From NCBI RefSeq assembly GCF_000003815.2, contig NC_049987.1, forward strand, positions 3,769,683 to 3,833,682: a DNA stretch of 64,000 nucleotides, read 5' to 3'. The position numbers and the translations under genes are program-made. Within the stretch, counting starts at the first letter, position 1; each line of letters begins with the position of its first letter. The stretch comes from Branchiostoma floridae. Its lineage: Eukaryota; Chordata; Leptocardii; Amphioxiformes; Branchiostomatidae. This document shows, one piece after another, positions 54,801-64,000 of the stretch. The notes below the pieces were generated by a model. The model saw only the letters and a program-made list of their open reading frames with translations, did no database searches and had not been told where the DNA came from.

Positions 54801-57800
54801 AGGTTAAGATTCTGTGTCGACGTTCATGTTCCAAAACAAAATGTCAGTATCAGTAAATGTATCCCTATTTTGCGCACGACAGCAAACGTTGTACTATTTT
54901 GCAGCTAGGTCACCATGTAGTACCAAGAGCAATTGAGGCTTAATATCTGTAGGCAAAATTTGGCTTATCAAAAAGATTTGGGATACCAAACTCACCCGAA
55001 AAGACATCAACTACAATCTGCCTAAGATGAGTGTCTGTCAGAGCAGTGATGTCGTGGGCACCATCCTCTTCAGCCTCCTTCTGAGCCTTGATCATGTGAT
55101 CTGTGACGTCACGCGGATTATCTGTAGCGAAAGAGATAACAGGCTGTTGTGCCATCCTACATATTTTCTGTGTTAAGCATTGAAAAGATAACCCTTTGAA
55201 AAAGATTATACCTAATGAAGATATTACACTTTATTGAAGACCCAGTTCAGACATACAAACAAGTAACCATCCCTTGAACTATTTTATATATAATCAAATA
55301 ATAAACTTAAAAACAAAAGCCTGAATAAAAAATAAATGCGTTCGCCGTGAAGTAAGCCGTGATGGTCTGATTCTCCTGACAACAATTGGTCAATCAAAGA
55401 TCAGACCAATAAACTCCAGTTGACTGAAGTAGTATGTAAGCGACAGAATGTCTGTCATAATTCAGGTGGCTGAAAGATGGCTTATCATTGGCATGAATAG
55501 GTTTAAGTGGGTACATGGCATGCTTATATGATATGTATATATGAAAACGACTTGCTAATGCTATGTAGGTATGCAGATTACCAACTATTTATCCACCAGT
55601 GCCTTACCTGGGTTGAATTCCTGCCGGTGGCGGTCCACTTGATGTTTAAAATATTCCACAAAGGGGCCCGTAAGCTTCTGCAAGTTAGTCTTTGCTGTAT
55701 AAACGGAAATGGGAAGTGTCAATCAAAATTACAGTTACAGTATTTCGTAACTGTTCAACAGCCACATCATTAATTTTTCGATTTTGGCTGTGAAATCTCA
55801 CTGTTAGGATGTTGACTGAAATACACGAACAAATTAATAACTAGAAAGGCCGACATTTGCTTGAGAGCAAATACAGCATATTTCAGCCATCTCCCTCCTC
55901 ATGTAACAATAGACTATTCCAAAATTACTCATGTGCAAAAATGGAACACTTCTGCTTAAAATGACTTCTAACTACTAATCACACTTATGAGCAAAAACCC
56001 CTTCAAGAATGGACTCAAAAAAATAGACGACTCCAAAAATACTTCCGCTAAGAAATGGAATTTGGAATCATCAGCCGTCCAAAACAATATTTGAAAAAAA
56101 TCCCCCCTCTGTGCAGAATCGACTCTTCCTGCCTTATACCCCTATGTAAAGTGGAGCGATCCAAAAATATATCAGCTAAAATAGTCAGCAAAGTCCACAA
56201 AATGAATTTTAAAAAAATACCCCCTTCGTCGAATAATGGAATCTCCCAGCTCACCCTGTTTGAAATTGCACAATAGACAAGTCCAGAAATACTCACAGTA
56301 CATGGCCTTTTGTATAAGAAGCAACCCAGTCCAAAACTGAATTTTAAAAAAGTCCCCCGTGCATGAATTGGCTCTTCCAGATAACACAAGGCTTGCTGAT
56401 TGGCTGCCGAATCCTCCTCATGTACAGTCTTCAGGTGGGGGTAAACTTCCATTTAACAAATGGAATTCGGAATCATCACCCATGTCCAAAACTGATTTTT
56501 TAAAAATCCCCCTATGTGCAAAAATGGACTGTCCCAGTAGTAGTCTTATGTCAAGTGGATCAGTGCACAAAACACTTCCACTAAAAAAACATTGGCATTA
56601 TCACCAAAGTCTAAAAGTAAATTTTAAAATACACCCCCTGTCCAACAATGGACTCTTCCAGCAAAATAAGCTCGCTCATTGGCTGGCCATTAATTGGATT
56701 TACCTTGTCCGCCAACCACCTGGATGTCTATGGACTAGGTAGGTAGGTAGATAATTGGATTTACCTGGCACACCTGTGGCCCTGACACACCAGAATGACC
56801 TAGAGGTCGTTGACCTCGGCACTCCAACCTTACCTATCCTAAGCTCTCCCACAAAAACCTCCTTAAGGAGCCATTTTGAAGTAATTTATACCACATATTA
56901 TACATGGATCCTTTAAATAAGTATCTAGGGCACCTCTGTGCCAAATTTCAGGTCATTTGGATGTAATACCATGGTACAGGGGGCCAAAATATGCAGTTTT
57001 GGTCCAAAAGTTGCAATAAAACCTCAATAAAATCATTTAAGGAGCAGATATGAAAAAAATGAAAAAAACACATTTGGGTATTTGCCCACTCTACCCTTGT
57101 GCCAAATTTCAAGTCATTTGGTCCAGAAACGGCGGAGATGAATCGCTTTGAAAATTTGACAGGAGAAAGAAAGAAAGAAAGAAACATTACGAATACAATA
57201 TATTTCACCATACCTATGGTATGGCTGAAATATAATGAATATCAGAAATTCGTTAAAACATATGACCCAGTTAGTAACTAGAAATATTTGTACCGTATGT
57301 ACCGGCTCTTAGTTTTTATTCTTTGAGTATCAGAAACTCGTTAAAACCTATGGCATAGTACCGTGTCTAGGGAGAGCTATACCTCAGGCACGTTAAAGAA
57401 CCCCCATACGTGCGATGGTGCGGTGTGCGATGGATCAAATCATTCTGTCTGACTGGAGTTGGTGATTCACTACAAATCACCCGGATGGAGGCCTGGCAAA
57501 CCTCTGTCTCGTATCAGCCATACGGTGAGTGACCTTGTTACCAACTAGACCGTATGCACTGTAGATTCTAGTGACCCCTCCATTCATCAATTAAGTTTCA
57601 GAACCTTATTACAGAGACAATGAGCCACCAGCTACATATACCTCGATTAGGAAGGAATCGAAGAGAAGGGTAGATGTCACCGACAGGACTGTTACTGTAA
57701 GTATCTTCTTCGGTCCCTGCCAGGTGCTGAAAATCCTCGTTCTCCAGGTCGAATCTGTTGCAACATTATGTAACACAACATTATGAACATATGTATATAT

Positions 57801-57889
57801 CCTAGCAAAAGCTGCATGATTGGTACGATTGTGCTTAGTTAGCGTACGCGAGACTCTTTATCTAGACTTAGGGGCTTAAACACACCCTC

Positions 57890-57930
<41 letters not shown>

Positions 57931-60359
57931 CAAACACACAAACACATATTTCAGATCTTCATATAAAATGTTTTTGTACAAAGAGACGATGACGTCACAA
58001 ATATCTCCATCTACAATTTTGCTTATTTTACATGATACTAACAGTGGGAAATATAGTCACAATCATCATCATCAAAATGGGAGTTTTATTCAATGGTAAT
58101 TTGCCCCTGTGATATTTGTTTCATTCTATGACTCATACGACAACAATTTTTTGCGAAAGTTAGTTACTGTTTATGCATGAATCAAGAGGATTAATTTTGC
58201 ATCCTTCAAATTGTCGTAGTGACTTTTAGCTATTGAGCTATATACAAGACTAAAGCCATCTGCAAGGAGCGCGATTTAATCAGGCTATTCGATAATCGAC
58301 TACATCTTTACCTGACACCGAAGGCAATTGGACAGACAACATTGTAGACCAGATTGTTGATGTGCATATGAAGATCCACTGCTTGACTCTCGACACTCAC
58401 AAGTTCATCAATGATGTCCCGAAGGGCTACATGGGCTTGTGTTTCCAGGTTTTTATCCGATGCACATTCCCTAAAAAGGACGAAAAGCGGCAATAGTCAG
58501 ATTATTTTTTCGATGATATAATCATTTGAGATGAGAATGGTGTGTCTGTTTGTTGACATCATGTCACGGTAAAGTTGTGGATAGATCTATACGGTATTTG
58601 GTAATCAGATGCCGAGAAAACGAAAGACAAGTTCGTCATTATAGACCACCTGGCGGCTGTCTATGATACAACAGCATAGGTTTCGCTTTTTTTCAATATC
58701 TTTTTCGACATGCTATTGCTATGAATCGTAATGCAATTTATCTCTTCGATATATCTTTTGTAACTGCAGGGGCCGACTTTGTTTGAGACTTTGAAAGGAC
58801 CCAAGTAGGCTTCGACGGATTTTGCAATTTTTGGTTAGCAGATAGCTTAGCTGATGATTGACTTAGCATGAAAGTTTAGTAATTCTCTATGATGATTGAC
58901 TTATTTACAGAACAACCGTGCAAATCAGGATCTAACCTACATAAAGAACGTTTCAAAGAAGCCAATGCATTCAATGATAAAATTAATGTTTTCGAAGATT
59001 TTGCATCCTGAGAAAGAAAGAAAGAAACATCTATAGAAATGGTTTTTGAAAATAAAATAAAATAAAATGAAATAAAGATATAAATGTGCAATATTTGGTA
59101 CCAACCTGAGAGCACTCTTGACGAGCTTTCTATGCTGTTTCCAGGCTGGACTGTAGTCAGTATAAGCCATGTCTCTCCTACCCTCCGACATTATTTCAGC
59201 TAAAAGGCACCAACAATGGGTTTGCAATATTATTTTATTCATGTTTTACAAAACTTTTCATGGACAATGAATACGAAGAATCCAATCAGATAACTTGGGC
59301 GTTATCTGATTACTCTAATATAAAGAAACGTTCGCGGTGGTTTGATTTTCGGCCATTTCATCGCGAACTCTAAACCACAGCGAACATTTTTATTCAGTAA
59401 TCTGCGGCTGCTGGCTACGGTGCCTCTTTCTCGTTATATATTTCAGTAATAATAATGAAATGTTTGATGTATTTGCAATTCAACGGTGTAGACACAAGAA
59501 TATTGCATAAAATAATTATTTTTAGTTCGCTTTCATTCATTTCTCCTAGTATATAGCATGGTAGAAAAGTCTTACTGTACTTAATTTAGAGATTAAGTTA
59601 GATCATTGATAGTTGGTCACGCCAAAGTCAAAGTTGACTGTTCGGTCGGTTTGTAGCACCCTTGTCGAGTAACAAGTAAGTTGTTTCGCAGACTGGCGGG
59701 TCGTAGAGGTGCCGAGTTTTTCATGACAGAACATGTATGTGTCTGACTACAGTGCAGCAAAATTTGATGAAAGCTGTATGTCTCAAGTTGGAGTCCTACT
59801 CACAAGATTGTAGATGTGGCCTGCCTGCAAACGCAACACTCTTCTCCACCAGAGCTTCCCGTAAGGCATCCACGCTGTTCAGCACCACCACGTCCGTCAT
59901 GCCCCGCTTCAGGCTAAAAACGTCGCCATACTTCTTGGCAAGGTCGATGAAGGTCAAATGGGACTTGCCAGAGAACACTGTAATACAATTGAAAGTTTCT
60001 GTACGCTAACTCCCAACATTACAGAAAAGCAAAACACTGTGACAGTACTAGCTGTTTCTGGTTAGAATATTTTGATACAATGGCTATAATAATGCAGTCT
60101 TGCCAATCAAAACAATCTGAGCATGAGAAAAGTTAATTACAATGTATAGTCACACAAAAAGCGAACGACTTTTTTTGGTAGTTTATGTCTCTATCCATTT
60201 TTAGATAATGAAGCATTTTTGTTAGTACTTACTGGAAAGATTTCCAATGATTGGCCAGGGAAACGGTCCAGGGGGCATCCGCCATCTTTTGATGTAGTCC
60301 ATTAACCAGTTTACGAACATTACAACCAACAGACTCACAGAGAGAGTAATTAACCACAT
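51857..60359 (-). CDS. Cytochrome P450, CYP2 clan, complete (10 coding exons, 479 aa)
   Basis: Heme-thiolate monooxygenase of the ER membrane. Exons (minus): 60359-60233, 59977-59804, 59199-59106, 58470-58312, 57754-57642, 55694-55608, 55121-54996, 54470-54231, 53334-53175, 52016-51857; 1440 nt, all GT/AG and in phase. An N-terminal anchor ([15 protein letters not shown]) is followed by the proline hinge [14 protein letters not shown]. The WKQHRK block lies in exon 3. I-helix GGTETT is at 294-299, ExxR is E351-R354 (EVLR), PERF is 406-409 and the heme loop is [10 protein letters not shown] with thiolate Cys433. All catalytic motifs are intact; 479 aa is slightly short for a microsomal P450. 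Blocks such as NLWALHHD recall CYP17/CYP1-type members, so I place it in the CYP2 clan without a family; substrate unknown. TTTTTTTTCAG directly before the ATG (GACGATG) suggests a 5' non-coding exon. Introns carry an R5 copy, SINE body and (CA)n. Confidence 0.95.
52922..52967. repeat. (CATA)n microsatellite
   Basis: ACATACATACATACAAACAT-type tract in P450 intron 9 (53174-52017). Confidence 0.95.
54030..54100 (+). repeat. Possible LINE 3' tail
   Basis: TTAGCCCGTAAGGGCTAA hairpin followed by TTTCTTAATAAACAACAATAATAAACAAC. Hairpin plus short-unit tail resembles a retroposon 3' end. In a P450 intron. Weak. Confidence 0.35.
55838..57236 (-). mobile_element. R5 element, copy 2, inverted
   Basis: Inverse of 35174-36594, near-identical along about 1.4 kb, located in the P450 intron 57641-55695. 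Starts TTAATAACTAGAAAGGCCGAC and ends CCATACCTATGGTATGGCTG followed by AAATATAATG. Confidence 0.87.
57350..57545 (+). repeat. SINE body fragment
   Basis: AGGGAGAGCTATACCTCAGG, CACGTTAAAGAACCCCC, CACTACAAATCACCCGGATG and GAGGCCTGGC match the body of the SINE at 49.1 kb. In a P450 intron, adjacent to R5 copy 2. Confidence 0.75.
57887..57952. repeat. (CA)n microsatellite
   Basis: CACACA tract with a few A insertions, in P450 intron between exons 4 and 5. Confidence 0.97.
59308..59402. mobile_element. Short GCGG-type hairpin element
   Basis: GATTACT and AGTAATC ends; inside, GTTCGCGGTGGTTT pairs with AAACCACAGCGAAC. Related in motif to the 212-bp MITEs but about 95 bp long. In a P450 intron. 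Confidence 0.7.
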
Positions 60360-61339
60360 CGTCCTGAAAAAAAAGATTAGAAATGCAAGTTCATATACAA
60401 ATCACGCCTCAGATACTAGAGTACTTCTTATAAATGATGTGTGGGAATTAGAAAAGGTGTATGCGCCGGGAATCTGTGGCGAGGTTTTAGGCATCTACCC
60501 GTCTTTGTGGAGCAATGGTCCTAGCATCCGGGTAGTAGTTGGCTCGTTTGTTCGCTTCTGCTATCCGTCTAGATACCTGCACATTCTAAACTTTTGGTAA
60601 TGACGTCAGTTAATTAGGGAAGTAAGGAATGGGTTCTAGAGCGCTCGTTCGATGACAACAGGCCTCCAACAATATGCAAGCGGACGGAACGCCTGTTCAA
60701 ACGATCGCTTGAACCCATTCCATAATTCGCTCATGCGTAGGGACCAATCAGCGCCTGCGTCCAAAATTTGGACGATTCCAGACGGAACAGCAGAGAAGCG
60801 ACCTGAAATTTGGTATAGGAGTGCCCTGGACATATGCTTGGGCTCATTAACACCTTTGGCATACATTACAACAAAATGCTTAATTTGGCGATTTTTTGTA
60901 GCCTGGAATCCAGCCGTGTTGTGCTTTGGTCGCTCCCCAGAGGTACGCTTCCTGCCAATGGTTTTCTATTCCGGTCAAAACTCAACTACGCCGTACTTCG
61001 GCTAACTAGGCCGTACTTTGCCGAACCACGCCGTAGTTCACAGAGCTGGATCCGATACAGCATAACTTCCTGAAGTACGCCGTAGTTGCCGCCAGTGACG
61101 TACGACCTGACTCAACTACAATCTGGCCAGTAAATATGGTCCCGCCTCTGACACAAAATTGATAACATCGACTATCATAATTCCACCAGCGCTGACCTGT
61201 GGCTGTGAATGCTGTCTAACCGGTGGTCTGTAGATGCTATCTAACCTTTTCACCTGTCCTTCACTAACTGACTTGAGGCAAAATGTCCAAGGTCAGTGGG
61301 AAACGAAGATACTCATTGTTTAAGTCAGGATCTAACTTG
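60360..61339. other. P450 5' flank
   Basis: Probably holds the 5' non-coding exon and promoter of the P450; no TATA box is convincing. Near 60985-61090 several CTACGCCGTA/TACGCCGTAGTT motifs recur in both orientations. Near 60800 an ACCTGAAATTTGGTATAGG block is shared with the R5 elements. Confidence 0.45.
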
Positions 61340-62253
61340 CATAATGCTGTTACTGTTACTGTTCTGTACACACCTCGTCTTGTCATAAATGTTTCTAGGA
61401 CAATAGTCCTGTGTTTCTGTTACATTTCTGTACACAGATAGTTACACCTCGTCTTGTCATAAACGTTTCTAGGACAACAGTCCTGTGTTTCTGTTACATT
61501 TCTGTACACAGATAGTTACACCTCGTCTTGTCATAAACGTTTCTAGGACAACAGTCCTGTGTTTCTGTTACATTTCTGTACACAGATAGTTACACCTCGT
61601 CTTGTCATAAACGTTTCTAGGACAACAGTCCTGTGTTTCTGTTACATTTCTGTACACAGATAGTTACACCTCGTCTTGTCATAAACGTTTCTAGGACAAC
61701 AGTCCTGTGCTTCTGTTACATTTCTGTACACAGATAGTTACACCTCGTCTTGTCATAAACGTTTCTAGGACAACAGTCCTGTGTTTCTGTTACATTTCTG
61801 TACACAGATAGTTACACCTCGTCTTGTCATAAACGTTTCTATGACAACAGTCCTGTGTTTCTGTTACATTTCTGTACACAGATAGTTACACCTCGTCTTG
61901 TCATAAACGTTTCTAGGACAACAGTCCTGTGTTTCTGTTACATTTCTGTACACAGATAGTTACACCTCGTCTTGTCATAAACGTTTCTAGGACAACAGTC
62001 CTGTGTTTCTGTTACATTTCTGTACACAGATAGTTACACCTCGTCTTGTCATAAACGTTTCTAGGACAACAGTCCTGTGCTTCTGTTACATTTCTGTACA
62101 CAGATAGTTACACCTCGTCTTGTCATAAACGTTTCTATGACAACAGTCCTGTGTTTCTGTTACATTTCTGTACACACATAGTTACACCTCGTCTTGTCAT
62201 GAACGTTTCTAGGACAACAGTCCTGTGTTTCTGTTACATTTCTGTACACACAT
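61340..62253 (+). repeat. 74-bp minisatellite, right array part 1 (~12 units)
   Basis: 74-bp units containing TCCTGTGTTTCTGTTACATT, TCTGTACACAGATAGTTACA, CCTCGTCTTGTCATAAACGT and TTCTAGGACAACAG. Very homogeneous, with scattered single-base variants. No unique spacers. Confidence 0.98.
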
Positions 62254-63169
62254 CAGAGGCGGCGGCACCATTTTTTTAGTTGTGGGGGCGAAAAATTCTC
62301 ATATCGCTAAATCGAGGACCGAAGGCCCGAGGCGTCGCGCCGGAGGCGAAACCCTTCTAGGGGGGTCCGGGGGCATGCACTCCCGGAAAAAATTCAATCT
62401 TTAAACCCTCTGAAACGCTATTTCCTGTATTTTGAGGGGTAAGTTTTGCTGCCAGACTTAGCTAACTTTAATGACATTTCTATCAAAAATACACATAGTT
62501 TCAGCTTTAGTTATTGAGGGCGACACCCCCAACATATTTTCATCATCTCGATCGGCGAAAGTACGAGCCGTTGCAAGGTAGGTTCTGGAAATTTTTTAAA
62601 TCTAGACCCTCTGAAACGCCATTTCCCTACAAATTTTGCAGACAGACTAAGCTGAATTTAATTAAACTTCTAGTAGAGAAAACGATTTTTGAGGGCGACG
62701 ACCCACACACCAACATATTTTGCACTACGTCGTCGTGAGCTCCGAAGACGCAAGCCGCCGCAAGGGAGTTTTGGAGAAATTTTTAAATCAGGACACTTTG
62801 AACGCCCTTTTCCTGCATTTGAGGTGAACATTTTGCTTGTAAACAAAGCTAAGCTTGAGAATGAAGATTCTACTAGAAAAAGGTCGTGGGGGATGACGCT
62901 CCGGTAGCATTTTCCCACTATGTCCAGTGCCGACGGCGCGAATCCTCACAAGGGAGGTCCTTTGAAATTTTGAAATCTGGACCCTCTGAAACGTCATTTC
63001 CTGCATTTTCAGGGCCAAATTTTGCCAGTAGACTAGCGAGATTTGATGAAATTTCCATTAGTGAAAATATACACAAGGGTTTCAGCTTGATTTTGAGTGT
63101 TTCAGCTTATTTTATCGTGGGGGCGACGCCCCCACGACCTATTTTTTGTGGGGGCGGCCGCCGCCACTG
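62254..63169. mobile_element. 916-bp transposon inserted in the minisatellite, with 5-bp target duplication
   Basis: TIRs CAGAGGCGGCGGC (62254-62266) and GCCGCCGCCACTG (63157-63169), 12 of 13 matching. The target CACAT is duplicated at 62249-62253 and 63170-63174; removing the element and one CACAT restores the normal minisatellite unit. Inside are four ~185-200-bp direct repeats, each with a CCCTCTGAAACG-like block (62406, 62608, 62792, 62982), a TTTTGC...AGACTA block and a GGGGGCGACGCCCCC-like stretch. No transposase. The superfamily is unclear: the CAG end recalls hAT, but a 5-bp duplication does not. Confidence 0.88.
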
Positions 63170-63174
63170 CACAT

Positions 63175-63653
63175 AGTTACACCTTGTCTTGTCATAAACG
63201 TTTCTAGGACAACAGTCCTGTGTTTCTGTTACATTTCTGTACACACATAGTTACACCTCGTCTTGTCATAAACGTTTCTAGGACAACAGTCCTGTGTTCC
63301 TGTTACATTTCTGTACACACATAGTTACACCTCGTCTTGTCATAAACGTTTCTAGGACAACAGTCCTGTGTTCCTGTTACATTTCTGTACACACATAGTT
63401 ACACCTCGTCTTGTCATAAACGTTTCTAGGACAACAGTCCTGTGTTTCTGTTCAATTCTGCACACACATAGTTACACTTCGTCTTGTCATGAACGTTTCT
63501 AGGACAACAGTCCTGTGTTTCCTGACTAAAATTTTTCTGCGTCAACACTCCTGTACTTCTGTTACAATTCTGCACACAGCATAACTACACCTCGTCCTGT
63601 CGTACACGTTTCTGGAACAACAGTCCTGTGTTTCTGTTACGGTTCTGTTACAG
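63175..63653 (+). repeat. 74-bp minisatellite, right array part 2 (~6 units)
   Basis: Continuation of the array after the insertion, with more variants toward the end (CTGACTAAAATTTTTCTGCG and others). Confidence 0.96.
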
Positions 63654-64000
63654 TATCCTACATGTACTCCCAATAAAGTTTATAGCCTAAAAAGACATAC
63701 CTGTTATCCTGCCGACAGACTTGCTTGCGATTTTTCAGCACTCTTCCGAAGTAGTCTCTACCAGACCGACTACTGGCCACTTTGCATGACAAAGGCTCAA
63801 ACCAGTACATCCTGATTTCCGTTGTGGTACCCAAATTACCCTGGCACCCCCCCCCCCCCACACAAAAAGTTTGGCCAGTGTAGTCGATCTGGTAGAAACT
63901 ACTTCGGAAGAATGCTGAAAAATCGCAAGGAAGTCTGTACACCAAGATAACAGGGATGTCTTTTTAGGCTATAAACTTTATTGGGAGTACATGTAGGATA
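63654..64000. mobile_element. 347-bp near-perfect palindromic MITE at the window end
   Basis: TATCCTACATGTACTCCCAA at the left pairs with TTGGGAGTACATGTAGGATA at the right. The arms continue through TTTATAGCCTAAAAAGACAT and its complement, and through ATTTTTCAGCA and CTTCCGAAGTAGT. A C homopolymer of about 14 lies at 63846-63859 near the centre. It is inserted in the decayed end of the minisatellite. Confidence 0.92.

Noticed and set aside
56048-56742. Open frames on both strands of about 127-134 aa
   Set aside because: They lie inside the R5 element; the matching frames at 35660-36427 in the other copy show that the length comes from repeat identity, not from coding constraint.
62254-63169. 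ProtoRAG or Transib transposon because of the 5-bp duplication
   Set aside because: The termini begin CAG, not the CAC heptamer of those groups, and no RAG-like coding sequence is present.
61340-63653. CRISPR-like array
   Set aside because: The 74-bp units are contiguous with no variable spacers, and the DNA is eukaryotic; the same applies to the 52-bp array at 20044-20460.

Overview
This is eukaryotic nuclear DNA: intron-rich genes with GT/AG junctions, AT-rich flanks, three N-gaps and very dense short transposons. The gene content (a kringle plus LDLa protein, a membrane NHL-repeat protein with PYAVAY motifs in its tail, a CYP2-clan P450, a secreted PEBP-like protein, CR1/L2-like LINEs, tRNA-derived SINEs) fits an invertebrate deuterostome. 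My best guess is a lancelet (Branchiostoma). That is inference, because no species-specific marker was tested. All gene models were built by hand from splice sites and reading-frame phase.

Layout. 1-7.9 kb: no gene, repeats only. 8.2-12.8 kb (+): gene A, a small secreted protein with a signal-peptide exon, repeated exons carrying an F-S-S-P-L-Y-R motif and one LDLa domain. 16.8-18.5 kb (+): gene B, a shortened paralogue of A without the LDLa exon. Its upstream region holds a ~150-bp unit four times where gene A has it once. 21.1-26.5 kb (-): five-exon membrane protein with a duplicated tyrosine-motif tail, one membrane segment, a Thr-rich stalk and an NHL propeller. 27.1-29.3 kb (-): LINE inserted in a MITE. 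31.2-32.0 kb: LINE relic. 33.9-35.1 kb (+): kringle plus LDLa exons, 5' end not found. 38.1-42.0 kb (-): PEBP-like protein, 5' end not found, with a one-base frameshift in one exon. 42-51.2 kb: repeats and gaps. 51.9-60.4 kb (-): a complete ten-coding-exon cytochrome P450 of 479 aa. 61.3-64 kb: 74-bp minisatellite split by a 916-bp transposon and followed by a 347-bp palindromic element.

The genes do not form an obvious pathway. Genes A, B and the kringle gene look related: all have phase-1 exons, A and the kringle gene share a similar LDLa exon, and A and B share promoter, 5' leader and first exons. The locus therefore looks like a small region of local gene duplication and exon shuffling. 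The most distinctive sequence structure is in mobile elements: several near-perfect palindromic MITEs (one abutting a splice acceptor), a repeat family whose terminal hairpin appears to co-vary between copies, and a transposon with four internal repeats and a clear 5-bp target duplication.
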